DNA from: a virus
Length of the DNA: 27,964 bases
Reading direction: 5' to 3' (one strand)
IMG/VR virus record: IMGVR_UViG_3300031974_003988
Coordinates: 1 to 27,964 of that record
A program made the position numbers and the translations under genes. Below, piece by piece: positions 15,563 through 22,016 of this stretch. The notes beneath the pieces are model-generated. The model had not been told where the DNA came from and made no database searches. It was given only the letters and a program-made list of their open reading frames with translations. The number at the start of each line of letters is the position of its first letter. Within the stretch, counting starts at the first letter, position 1.

Positions 15563-16062
15563 TAGACCTTATCACCGTGGCATTGACACTATTGGCATCA
15601 GGTCCCACGATGCCAATTTATTTCGACAAAGAACAGAAAGAAATCGGTCGTGAAATCATCAAAGAAGCGCACAAGCTCGGAGAAGACCCATACACTCTTA
15701 TGGCCATCGCCTGGCAAGAAACTAGGATTAGAAGAGGTCAAACGTCTCATACAGGAGATGTTGGAATATTCCAAATAAACTGGAGATTTTGGGGTAAGAA
15801 AATATGGAAGTACAAATCATACCGCCAGTTCGTCGAGGACATGGACAATGTTGAGCACGGAACCTTGGCTGCCGTCATGGTGCTGCGGGAGATGCGACTT
15901 TACAAGACTTGTGTAGGAATTAATTTATATGCTTGCTACAACGGCGGTCCAGCGTGGATGAAATCTAAAAACATAGACAAGATTGCAACTTATGCTCGCA
16001 GAGTCCACCATAAAAGAGAGCAATTTGTGAGAAAACATAAAAGCTGGATGAAGGTAAAATGA
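15559..16062 (+). CDS. lytic transglycosylase (SLT-type lysozyme fold), probable endolysin
   Basis: 167 residues, overlapping the ClpP-like stop in ATGA. LMAIAWQETRI with catalytic Glu54, then GDVGIFQINWRFWG and NLYACYNGGPAWM, are the three hallmark segments of soluble lytic transglycosylases, which cleave glycan strands of peptidoglycan. A hydrophobic N-terminus (MIDLITVALTLLASGPTMP) may act as an export or anchor signal. The C-terminus is strongly basic (KREQFVRKHKSWMKVK), which could bind the cell surface. Use in lysis is likely; a virion-borne role in entry is possible. Confidence 0.85.
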   Translation: MIDLITVALTLLASGPTMPIYFDKEQKEIGREIIKEAHKLGEDPYTLMAIAWQETRIRRGQTSHTGDVGIFQINWRFWGKKIWKYKSYRQFVEDMDNVEHGTLAAVMVLREMRLYKTCVGINLYACYNGGPAWMKSKNIDKIATYARRVHHKREQFVRKHKSWMKVK

Positions 16063-16391
16063 CAAAGAAGTCTTATGCTATGAAATACGACGAGTTGCTG
16101 AGAGGGATCGAAATCATCGGGGAAGATTTAGACTTTTTGTGTAGTCTATCGGAGAATCCTTCTGAAGAATATAAAATTCCAGATGCGGTAGAATACTCAC
16201 TGGCGGTTATAGCTCTCACTAATCAGTTGAGTTTTATGAGCCAAGAGTTGGCAACTAATAAATTATCAGAAGATGGAATTCATGTTATACTTACTAAGGA
16301 ACAAGTAGATACAATGAACGATCTTTATGAAGAGGTCGAAGAGGCTTTAGTGAGGTTAAGAAAATGTGGGATATCAATACAAATCAATTAA
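16059..16391 (+). CDS. unknown helical protein, 110 residues
   Basis: Starts in an ATGA overlap with the transglycosylase. Mainly helical and acidic (YDELLRGIEIIGEDLDFLCSL, QVDTMNDLYEEVEEALVRLRKCG). No family recognised. Its last 28 nt overlap the following membrane-protein gene. Confidence 0.55.
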   Translation: MTKKSYAMKYDELLRGIEIIGEDLDFLCSLSENPSEEYKIPDAVEYSLAVIALTNQLSFMSQELATNKLSEDGIHVILTKEQVDTMNDLYEEVEEALVRLRKCGISIQIN

Positions 16392-16570
16392 AATATTTGT
16401 CTTTTTACTATTTTTGGCTGTTCTTTTTGCCTATCTGTACCGCTTTTGACTTTTATATGGATACCGTCACGGGCTTTACATTTGGATACATGGGAGCGTT
16501 TGTATACATGTGGATCAGGTTTACTGAAGCCAAGAAACTACTAAGGGATGTGGAAGATGAGCAAAGATAA
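16364..16570 (+). CDS. 68-residue membrane protein, probably two transmembrane helices
   Basis: Two hydrophobic aromatic stretches, LSFYYFWLFFLPICTAFDFY and GFTFGYMGAFVYMWIRF, are followed by a charged C-terminal tail (TEAKKLLRDVEDEQR). Size and layout are compatible with a class II holin, and it lies two genes after the probable endolysin. No sequence family is recognised, so holin function is inference. The start is inside the preceding gene and the end overlaps the next one. Confidence 0.6.
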   Translation: MWDINTNQLKYLSFYYFWLFFLPICTAFDFYMDTVTGFTFGYMGAFVYMWIRFTEAKKLLRDVEDEQR

Positions 16571-16811
16571 AAAAAGATTAGTGGAGTCTTTTGATGTAGA
16601 GTACAACGCTCTGTCAAAAGCTTTAAAGATGAACTTGGTTCTTGACGAAGCAGCCATACGTCTCGTCATACAGACAACTGCTAAAGACATAAAATCTCCT
16701 GAGGAAGTCCAAGCCCAGGTGATAGAACTTCTTGAAAGATCTATCCACTTGAACCTGCCCGATGTTCGCCGGCAAGGACCCCACGGAAAGACATGGAACC
16801 ATGTGGAATAA
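16557..16811 (+). CDS. unknown 84-residue helical protein
   Basis: ATG 16557 (SKDKKRLVESF) is preferred to ATG 16548 because GGGATGTGGAAG lies at usual spacing before it. Helical segments EYNALSKALKMNLVLDEAAIRLVIQ and SPEEVQAQVIELLERSI are followed by a tail rich in Pro, Gly and His. No family recognised. It overlaps the previous and next genes by about a dozen bases each. Confidence 0.55.
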   Translation: MSKDKKRLVESFDVEYNALSKALKMNLVLDEAAIRLVIQTTAKDIKSPEEVQAQVIELLERSIHLNLPDVRRQGPHGKTWNHVE

Positions 16812-16908
16812 GGCAGTTCAGCTTGCGTGGAATGGGGCGGTCGGTCTTATATTTCTGGGCGTGATTGGTTTTACGATGACAGCCAAAGCTATGATTGAGA
16901 AGCGGTGA
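16801..16908 (+). CDS. 35-residue single-pass membrane protein
   Basis: ATG 16801 follows GGAAAG at 16785-16790. The peptide has one membrane helix (GAVGLIFLGVIGFTMTA), a short Trp-containing N-terminus (MWNKAVQLAWN) and a basic end (IEKR). The next gene starts on its stop (GTGA), which supports it being translated. Could be a holin-like or spanin-like helper; no family recognised. Confidence 0.55.
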   Translation: MWNKAVQLAWNGAVGLIFLGVIGFTMTAKAMIEKR

Positions 16909-17363
16909 ATATTTTAGACGAGCACCCATGGCGAACACTCGATGGCAAGCCCATTGATGATATCCGTCAGCACATTTTAGCACACCATGGTCCGACCTAC
17001 ACCCTGCACATAGGTACTGACACAAAGCCATACTTAGATTATACAACTGTGATCACGGCTATTTGTTTTAGGGAAAAAGGAAAGGGAGCAATTGTTGCTT
17101 ACCAGAAGTGTAAAACAAGCACTTTTCCATCTATGCGTGATCGGCTGTTTCATGAAACCTATGTATCTCTAGAGACAGCCGGAGCTATCTTAGAGCTTAC
17201 TGGTGACCGAGCTACAATTCATGCTGACGTTAATCCGAGAAAAGATGCCTTAAGTAATATCACTGTTGATGCTATAATGGGCATGATAAAGGGCATGGGT
17301 TATCCAGTCTTGGTCAAGCCAGAGGCATGGGCAGCAGATATCGCAGATATGTACACGAGGTAG
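16905..17363 (+). CDS. YkuK-type RNase H-fold protein (DUF458 family)
   Basis: 152 residues from GTG 16905, overlapping the previous stop. LHIGTDTKPYLDYTTVITAICF is the first strand pair with its Asp. SMRDRLFHETYVSLETAGAILEL gives the Arg and Glu segment, TIHADVNPRKDALSN the second Asp, and GMIKGMGYPVLVKPEAWAADIADM the closing motif. These match the YkuK-like family of RNase H-related proteins in bacteria and phages. The family's biological substrate is not firmly known to me; a nuclease or nucleic-acid-binding role is inferred from the fold. Confidence 0.8.
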   Translation: MNILDEHPWRTLDGKPIDDIRQHILAHHGPTYTLHIGTDTKPYLDYTTVITAICFREKGKGAIVAYQKCKTSTFPSMRDRLFHETYVSLETAGAILELTGDRATIHADVNPRKDALSNITVDAIMGMIKGMGYPVLVKPEAWAADIADMYTR

Positions 17364-17365
17364 CT

Positions 17366-17629
17366 TTGAATCAGAAACTTAATCATCGCAACTTGTTATT
17401 GCTTGCGGGGGCGAGCCAAGGTTTAACCTTGGGGCAAATTAATGACAAGCTAGAGAAAAGATTGCTCAAACCTATCAGCGCTCTTGATTGGGCATTGTGG
17501 ACAAACTTTTATTATCCACTGGCTAAACAAAATATAGTCTATGAGAAAGAATTGATTTACAACAACCGTTCATTATCATGGTTCGCTAACGATTTGAAGC
17601 AGCGGTACCAAAAACAGACGATCTCTTGA
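17366..17629 (+). CDS. unknown 87-residue protein, start uncertain
   Basis: The frame is open from ATG 17327, inside the previous gene. TTG 17366 (NQKLNHRNLLLLAGASQ) comes just after that gene ends and has GAGG a few bases upstream, so I prefer it. The reading LAGASQGLTLGQINDKLEKRLLKPIS resembles a helix-turn-helix or similar helical fold. YYPLAKQNIVYEKELIYNNRSLSWFANDLKQRYQ ends it. Function unknown. Confidence 0.5.
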   Translation: MNQKLNHRNLLLLAGASQGLTLGQINDKLEKRLLKPISALDWALWTNFYYPLAKQNIVYEKELIYNNRSLSWFANDLKQRYQKQTIS

Positions 17630-17640
17630 AAGGAGACGAC

Positions 17641-17997
17641 ATGACTGATGCGAAACACATTGAAAACTTTAAGCTGTTCTGTAAGAATAATAGGCTGCGC
17701 TTGCGAGAAGCAGGAGATTATTTGCCCATTGCTAAAGCCATTGGTAAGTTCGCCGAAGATCATTTTTTCTGTAATTTTAAAGAGGGAACCATTGGTGTTT
17801 ATGTAGCCCGAGATAGCCAACGGCAGTTTACTTACTTGAACAAGAAGCTTGTTAAGCTTGGTTGTGTCCCTACACAAGTAGGAGACTTCGAGGGTTGCTA
17901 TGATTTGGAGTGGATGAATATTCCTCCCGTCGCCCGACTACTTAAGATTAAGAAGGGAGCCGCCAAGGTTGCCGACCCCAAATGGCTTAGAGAGTAA
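17641..17997 (+). CDS. unknown 118-residue protein
   Basis: ATG 17641 sits behind AAAGGAG. No family recognised. An N-terminal helical part with Cys (IENFKLFCKNNRLRLREAGDYLPIAKAIGKFAEDHFF) is followed by strands (GTIGVYVARDSQRQFTYLNKKLVKLG) and a basic end (LLKIKKGAAKVADPKW). The last base of its stop is the first base of the next start. Confidence 0.6.
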   Translation: MTDAKHIENFKLFCKNNRLRLREAGDYLPIAKAIGKFAEDHFFCNFKEGTIGVYVARDSQRQFTYLNKKLVKLGCVPTQVGDFEGCYDLEWMNIPPVARLLKIKKGAAKVADPKWLRE

Positions 17998-18200
17998 TGA
18001 AAGAACATGATATTGTAAAAAGGGGCGAACAGTATTTGATGGAGATTGTTACCTCTAAAGATCCCACGTTTCTCCGCAATGCTTGCCTAGAGACTATCGT
18101 TTTGACGGGACACCTCTACCGCCGCATTCAAATTCATACTTTTCTACACCCTTTTTTCTTTTTGTTTGGTTTTTTAGCTTGCTATTTTTTTATGAAGTAG
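17997..18200 (+). CDS. 67-residue protein with C-terminal membrane helix
   Basis: A soluble N-terminal part (KEHDIVKRGEQYLMEIVTSKDPTFLRNACLETIV) precedes a strongly hydrophobic end (FLHPFFFLFGFLACYFFMK). A tail-anchored small protein is likely. The start overlaps the previous stop by one base (TAATG). No family recognised. The -35 box of the next promoter lies in its last codons. Confidence 0.6.
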   Translation: MKEHDIVKRGEQYLMEIVTSKDPTFLRNACLETIVLTGHLYRRIQIHTFLHPFFFLFGFLACYFFMK

Positions 18201-18230
18201 TATAATTCAACTACACGAAAGGAGCCTAAG
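18179..18230 (+). promoter_or_regulatory. sigma70-like promoter
   Basis: TTGCTA at 18179-18184, a 16-bp spacer and a consensus TATAAT at 18201-18206, then GAAAGGAGCC before ATG 18231. The -35 box lies inside the end of the preceding gene. Confidence 0.65.
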
Positions 18231-18482
18231 ATGGCTACACGACCCGGACGACTTCTCGATAAAACATTCACCTCTTTCACCGAAGCGAGCGGTCGCCTCG
18301 AAGACACAATCAATTGGGTCACGGCTGCGGAAGCCTTCGCTCACGAGTTCGAGCCTGGCTGCAAGGCAGAGGTCACGCTCCACCTGTTGGGCAAGGTCCT
18401 CGAAAAAGCGCACAAGGAATTAGACAAGGCGTCCGCTCAACTCGCCGAGGAAGTCTTCGGGGACACCGAGGGCACCTCATAG
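18231..18482 (+). CDS. unknown 83-residue acidic helical protein
   Basis: Not recognised. Helical throughout (EASGRLEDTINWVTAAEAFAHEF, EVTLHLLGKVLEKAHKELDKASAQLAEEVFG), rich in Ala, Glu and Leu. It has its own promoter upstream and a terminator directly after, so it is a single-gene transcript. Codons are richer in C and G at third positions than in flanking genes, as in the genes at 12218 and 20896. This suggests strong, perhaps early, expression. Confidence 0.65.
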   Translation: MATRPGRLLDKTFTSFTEASGRLEDTINWVTAAEAFAHEFEPGCKAEVTLHLLGKVLEKAHKELDKASAQLAEEVFGDTEGTS

Positions 18483-18496
18483 ATATATTTTCAGCA

Positions 18497-18532
18497 GGCA
18501 AAGGCAGGCGTCAGCCTTCGCCAAATTTTTTT
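18497..18532 (+). terminator. Rho-independent terminator
   Basis: GGCAAAGGC (18497-18505) pairs with GCCTTCGCC (18514-18522) with one mismatch and an 8-nt loop, followed by a seven-T run at 18526-18532. It closes the single-gene unit started at 18179. Confidence 0.75.
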
Positions 18533-18571
18533 CACAACTAGGCGCAGCAACCCAAAGAAAGGCAATCAAAA

Positions 18572-18811
18572 ATGACAACAACAGATAAAGACTTTGAAAA
18601 GAACGTCAAGGAGTTCGTAAATCGCTTGACAGAGATCGAGAATGAGATCACAATCCTTCGACAAGACCGTTCCGAATTGTTCGCAGAGATGAAAACCAAA
18701 CTAGATCCCCGATCATTCCGAGCAGCCCTCAAGATTCACAATCTACAAACGTCAACCCCAGATCAGTATTCTTTACAGAAAATTCTGAATGTTTTAGAGA
18801 CTACAGGATAA
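18572..18811 (+). CDS. GapR / DUF2312-like small DNA-binding protein (tentative)
   Basis: 79 residues. NVKEFVNRLTEIENEITILRQDRSELFAEMKTKLDPRSFRAALKI follows the pattern of GapR and related DUF2312 or UPF0335 proteins: a heptad helix ending in a charged pair, a short 'gfD.k.lr' turn, and a second helix. Those proteins bind overtwisted or AT-rich DNA in alphaproteobacteria and their phages. The C-terminal 25 residues do not match what I know of the family. A weak ribosome site (GAAAGG) precedes the start. If correct, it hints at an alphaproteobacterial host. Confidence 0.45.
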   Translation: MTTTDKDFEKNVKEFVNRLTEIENEITILRQDRSELFAEMKTKLDPRSFRAALKIHNLQTSTPDQYSLQKILNVLETTG

Positions 18812-18833
18812 TTATAACATATGGGGTAAACTG

Positions 18834-19382
18834 GTGAACATATGTATTGGTCTGTACAAGGGCGACGGACGCCTACATAACGCTATCGTAAGGCGGTGGA
18901 CAGACAGCATTTATTCACACGCAGAACTGATCCTACCCGACAGGACCTCAATTACCATATTTCCGTTTAGTCTTAAGGGCATCCACCGTGAGCCCTTCAA
19001 GATGAAAAATGAGAATGAATGGGACTTTTTGTGTGTGCCTGTGTCGCCTAAGCAACTGAGTATCATCGAGAAATTCTATGAACAAACCCAAGGTCAACAA
19101 TACGATTGGGTGGGCATGATTGCTTCACAAGTTGTGCCCTTCCATATCAAACACCAACATCGCTGGTATTGTTCCGAGTGGATTGCTTATGCGCTGCGAA
19201 GGGCTGGCATCATCAATGAATTACATGAGCAGGCTGATATGTCTCCCGAAGTATTGAGTCGGTTGCTACCGTACCGAGAAAAAATTAAATTTTCTGAAAT
19301 ACCCGAAAGCACTGACTGGAACGGCAGTTGGACCAAAGTCACACACTTTACACCCAATGATATTGACAAAAAAAATGTTTGA
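18834..19382 (+). CDS. permuted papain-like cysteine peptidase (NlpC/P60, YiiX-like)
   Basis: 182 residues from GTG 18834, with GGGG about 10 nt upstream. SIYSHAELIL carries His29. Then come QQYDWVGMIASQVV and HRWYCSEWIAYALRRAGI with Cys113. His before Cys is the order of the circularly permuted NlpC/P60 group (YiiX, LRAT-like), whose members act as peptidases, amidases or acyltransferases. The segment after Cys (ELHEQADMSPEVLSRLL) is typical of phage versions I recall. It may trim peptidoglycan or modify lipid-linked substrates. No signal peptide is seen. Confidence 0.7.
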   Translation: MNICIGLYKGDGRLHNAIVRRWTDSIYSHAELILPDRTSITIFPFSLKGIHREPFKMKNENEWDFLCVPVSPKQLSIIEKFYEQTQGQQYDWVGMIASQVVPFHIKHQHRWYCSEWIAYALRRAGIINELHEQADMSPEVLSRLLPYREKIKFSEIPESTDWNGSWTKVTHFTPNDIDKKNV

Positions 19383-19440
19383 AAATATTTATTAAAGATA
19401 GAATCATTACGGTTTACAATAGATTCATAAGGAGATACAC
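19383..19440 (+). promoter_or_regulatory. gap with sigma70-like -10 and TATTTATT motif
   Basis: TTAAAG at 19392-19397, a 17-bp spacer and TACAAT at 19415-19420, the same layout as the promoter at 12858. TATTTATT lies at 19386-19393. AAGGAG precedes ATG 19441. Both signal types are present, so the class is unclear. Confidence 0.45.
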
Positions 19441-19722
19441 ATGAATATTAATTTTCAACAAGTCTATGAGGATGAGCTTGAAGACGTCACCAAGGAGCTT
19501 CTTCAATATCCCCGCCGTTATAGCGAACTCCCCCACGAAGTTCAGCGACTAGTTGAAGACTTAATTACTGCCGGCTATCAACGTGCTCTGGAAGATGCGC
19601 TTGACCCTACTGTTTTGGAGGAAACGTCGGCTCTTTCTAGAGAGATGAGCACACAGCTATCCAGCATGTCAAACCTCATTGAAACATTCTTATCACAAAA
19701 GAATAGTGAAGGTACAAACTAA
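19441..19722 (+). CDS. unknown 93-residue acidic protein
   Basis: ATG 19441 behind AAGGAG. Acidic and helical (QQVYEDELEDVTKELLQYPRRYSELPHEVQRLVEDLITAGYQRALEDAL, SREMSTQLSSMSNLIETFL). No family recognised. Its last 17 nt overlap the next gene. Confidence 0.6.
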   Translation: MNINFQQVYEDELEDVTKELLQYPRRYSELPHEVQRLVEDLITAGYQRALEDALDPTVLEETSALSREMSTQLSSMSNLIETFLSQKNSEGTN

Positions 19723-19942
19723 TTATAAAGAGGGAGACCTCGTAAGGGTTAAAAGCCAAACTGGTTTTGAACAAAACCTTGGATTAATCGTCCAAGTTCT
19801 CAGAAATAAGCTCGATCAGCCACAGGGTTATCAAGTACAAATAGGTCAAAACGTTTTATTCTTTAAACATGTTTTAGCCAACAAATACTTTGAACTCGTG
19901 GAGAAGACTGACGATGAAAACGGGAGATCATGTACGATTTAA
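19706..19942 (+). CDS. small SH3/KOW-like protein, 78 residues
   Basis: GTG 19706 opens VKVQTNYKEGDLVRVKSQTG, the small-barrel start also seen at 13278. A longer reading from ATG 19679 lies inside the previous gene. The strands LGLIVQVLRNK, GYQVQIGQNVLFFKHVL and YFELVE fill out an SH3-like fold. The C-terminal tail is encoded in the overlap with the next gene. Function unknown. Confidence 0.55.
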   Translation: MKVQTNYKEGDLVRVKSQTGFEQNLGLIVQVLRNKLDQPQGYQVQIGQNVLFFKHVLANKYFELVEKTDDENGRSCTI

Positions 19943-20078
19943 ATCTTATGATGGTCAGGAGGAGTGGCAGCAAGGTCTTTTATTGCGCTATGATACCTTT
20001 CTCGGGGTAGGTGAGATCATCACGTTAGGTGGTATCATCTGTTATGCCCCGCTGCGATTAATTAAGGGGGTACCGTGA
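19914..20078 (+). CDS. small SH3/KOW-like protein, 54 residues
   Basis: ATG 19914 (KTGDHVRFKSYDGQEEWQQG) follows GGAG at usual spacing. It again opens with 'GDxV' and has strands GLLLRYDTFLGVGEI and GIICYAPLRLI. It overlaps the previous gene by 29 nt and the next by one base. Weak resemblance to the 19706 protein suggests an old duplication. Confidence 0.55.
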   Translation: MKTGDHVRFKSYDGQEEWQQGLLLRYDTFLGVGEIITLGGIICYAPLRLIKGVP

Positions 20079-20395
20079 TGTTAGAAGAGTATTTAACTTA
20101 TTTATATGCCTTCACGCAATCCCTGGTGTTTTTCATTTACTACCCTCATCTGATGAGCATCTGGAGATCGCCCAGAGCCGAAGCCATCAATGTCCCAGCC
20201 CAGTTTACATTCTTCTGTATTGGAGCAATTTCAGGACTATATATGTATATAGTAAACGGCGATCACCTCGCTACACTGGTTATATGTGGACACATTTTCA
20301 TCGGTAACCTTGCTTCTGCGGTGATGGCTTTTTACAAGCAACGGAAAGGCAGACTAGATGACCGAAGAAAAGAAAACGAAGCCCCGCAAAGATAG
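20078..20395 (+). CDS. 105-residue membrane protein, possibly PQ-loop/SemiSWEET-like
   Basis: ATG 20078 with GGGGG 8 nt upstream; a GTG one codon earlier is possible. Three hydrophobic segments: LYAFTQSLVFFIYYPHLMSIW, VPAQFTFFCIGAISGLYMYIV and LATLVICGHIFIGNLASAVMAFY. Half-transporters of the SemiSWEET type have three helices and a Pro-Gln in the first; here the place holds YYPHL, followed by a WRSPRAEAIN loop. The resemblance is suggestive only. The C-terminus is charged. It overlaps the next gene by 38 nt. Confidence 0.55.
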   Translation: MLEEYLTYLYAFTQSLVFFIYYPHLMSIWRSPRAEAINVPAQFTFFCIGAISGLYMYIVNGDHLATLVICGHIFIGNLASAVMAFYKQRKGRLDDRRKENEAPQR

Positions 20396-20672
20396 AATAC
20401 GGGCAAAAAAGAAAACATATAAACTTACCCCCAAACACGTAGAGATGATACGCTCTCAAAAGGGCAAGATGTCCGTGCGTAAGACTGCCAAATGGTTTCA
20501 GGAACAGACTCACTACATTTATAAAGTGTCCCCCTCGATGGTTCACCATATTTTTAGTGGACGTCGGCATGGGACGAAAGAGGATCAAGTTTCAATTTAC
20601 GATTTGATTGCTGAAGAAATGACTGAGGAAGAGCTTGACAACCTCGATCCCAAAAAGGTTAACTACGATTAA
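20358..20672 (+). CDS. basic helix-turn-helix-like protein, 104 residues
   Basis: The N-terminus is very basic (KTKPRKDRIRAKKKTYK). LTPKHVEMIRSQKGKMSVRKTAKWFQEQTHYIYKVSPSMVHHIFSG has the cadence of a homeodomain-like helix-turn-helix. The C-terminus is acidic (EEMTEEELDNLDPKK). A DNA-binding regulator is plausible. It is the last gene before a terminator and a long gap. Confidence 0.55.
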   Translation: MTEEKKTKPRKDRIRAKKKTYKLTPKHVEMIRSQKGKMSVRKTAKWFQEQTHYIYKVSPSMVHHIFSGRRHGTKEDQVSIYDLIAEEMTEEELDNLDPKKVNYD

Positions 20673-20718
20673 AATATTACCACCTTTGACCTTCCAAATG
20701 TCCGTAAACGCACATTAG

Positions 20719-20766
20719 GAATCCCTCGCCTGTGAGACAAAACCCCGTGGTTATGGGATTTTTTGT
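20719..20766 (+). terminator. probable Rho-independent terminator
   Basis: GAATCCC at 20719-20725 and GGGATTTTTT at 20755-20764 give a 6-bp perfect stem AATCCC/GGGATT over a 29-nt interval. CCCC at 20743-20746 can pair with the same GGG as a tighter alternative. A T-run follows. The structure is weaker than those at 10828 and 18497. Confidence 0.5.
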
Positions 20767-20895
20767 ATGATTATAAAAATAGAACGATTTTAAATCCAAA
20801 ACCGTCACTTTTACCACTTTTGGCGAAAAATAATAAAATAAAAACTTGACGTACTCCCTATCGGTGATAATATAAGATGTAAGGGAGATACAGAT
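20767..20895 (+). promoter_or_regulatory. A-rich leader and sigma70-like promoter with dyad
   Basis: An A/T-rich stretch (20767-20845, ending AATAAAAAC) leads to TTGACG at 20846-20851, a 16-bp spacer and TAATAT at 20868-20873. CTCCCT (20854-20859) and AGGGAG (20882-20887) form an inverted repeat, with the right arm at the ribosome site. The spacer reads TCCCTATCGGTGATA, which resembles the tet operator half-sites. Confidence 0.65.
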
Positions 20896-21807
20896 ATGGG
20901 TTATCGCACTAATCAATGCTCTGCTTGTGCCGGCTGGGGTCACAATCGTCGTGGTTGCCCTGAGATCAAAGCGGCTTATGAGAAGGTCGCCAAGCTCTGT
21001 GCTAAATACGGCATTGAACCTGACCCTGTAGCTTACCGCTCTACGTGGCTCGACCCCCTTCGAGAAAAGCAGATGGCAGCCCATGGTGTCAGCGACTACT
21101 ATGAGATTCACCACCTTGATCACGAAGAGCACATCAGCTACTGGGAAGCCTGCCGCTTTCAAGAGCACGGCGAGCGCCTCGCTGCCGCTGACCGACGCAA
21201 AAAGCGTGGCGTAAAGCGTCAATGTAGTTTCTGCGGCAAGACTGGTCACAACCGTCGCAACTGCCCAGAGAAGGAAGCTCACGAGCGTGAGTGCCGTGCG
21301 ATGAAAGCTCTGGCTCACCGAGTTGCTCGAATGACCTTTGAGGCTGCTGGCATTGTTCCCGGCGCTTTGATTCAGTATCGTGATTTTGATTACACCACGA
21401 GAGACTATGTTAATCGTGTCGGCTTGGTCCAGGGCATTGACTGGTCACAGATTGGCAAGCAAGACGTAGAGAATAGCAGCGGCTTGGGCAATGTACTTGA
21501 GTACTGGATCTTCCGTGGTAGCAAAGCCATTATCATCAAGGACCACGAAGGTCGCACTCGCCCCGTTGCGGTTCCCCGAAACATTGAACAGCAGAGTAAT
21601 TATTTTGCCAACTCGGGTCCCTCAGGCTTCGAACTGATCTGCCCCGTTCAGGGTTCCCGTGTGAACCTTGACGGCTACGAGGGCGACAGCGAGTTCCCTG
21701 TCAGTATGCCGGTCTACATGTGGGGTGGCGAGTGGGTGAGCAAGCGATTCGGCAACAAAATTATCAAGGCTATCAAAGAGGTTGGTAGCGAACTCATCGT
21801 AGCGTAA
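20896..21807 (+). CDS. protein with two CCHC zinc knuckles
   Basis: 303 residues. Two retroviral-type knuckles with exact C-x2-C-x4-H-x4-C spacing: Cys8, Cys11, His16, Cys21 (CSACAGWGHNRRGC) and Cys110, Cys113, His118, Cys123 (CSFCGKTGHNRRNC). Such knuckles bind single-stranded RNA or DNA. The region between them is helical and charged. Residues 150-303 are a strand-rich domain (GALIQYRDFDY, NRVGLVQGIDW) that I do not recognise. Codons are markedly G/C-biased at third positions, and the gene has its own strong promoter, pointing to high expression. Confidence 0.75.
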   Translation: MGYRTNQCSACAGWGHNRRGCPEIKAAYEKVAKLCAKYGIEPDPVAYRSTWLDPLREKQMAAHGVSDYYEIHHLDHEEHISYWEACRFQEHGERLAAADRRKKRGVKRQCSFCGKTGHNRRNCPEKEAHERECRAMKALAHRVARMTFEAAGIVPGALIQYRDFDYTTRDYVNRVGLVQGIDWSQIGKQDVENSSGLGNVLEYWIFRGSKAIIIKDHEGRTRPVAVPRNIEQQSNYFANSGPSGFELICPVQGSRVNLDGYEGDSEFPVSMPVYMWGGEWVSKRFGNKIIKAIKEVGSELIVA

Positions 21808-21818
21808 GGAGAAAAGCT

Positions 21819-22016
21819 ATGGAATTCAGTAACTTAGACCCCTATTCGCCAAACCTTTTAGATCGCATTGTTGCGTTTGATAAGATCTGGGAATTGCGAG
21901 AGCAGTACCATAAAGATGCTTATAGTCGCATTTTTGATGAGCCCGACTTTTGGGACCCGATGCTCCACAAGGAGTTTCGTGGTCAGCACGGTTGGACTCG
22001 GTTGGGGAGCGCATGA
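21819..22016 (+). CDS. unknown 65-residue protein
   Basis: ATG 21819 follows AAGGAGAAAAG. Acidic and aromatic (NLDPYSPNLLDRIVAFDKIWELREQYHKDAYSRIFDEPDFWDPMLHK). No family recognised. Its stop overlaps the start of the putative endonuclease; it could be a small partner of the R-M genes, but nothing in the sequence shows this. Confidence 0.55.
   Translation: MEFSNLDPYSPNLLDRIVAFDKIWELREQYHKDAYSRIFDEPDFWDPMLHKEFRGQHGWTRLGSA

Noticed and set aside
20677-21318. 213-residue open frame on the minus strand
   Set aside because: It lies opposite the zinc-knuckle gene, its terminator and its promoter, has no ribosome site, and reads as the complement of codon-biased coding sequence. The plus-strand gene has clear motifs.
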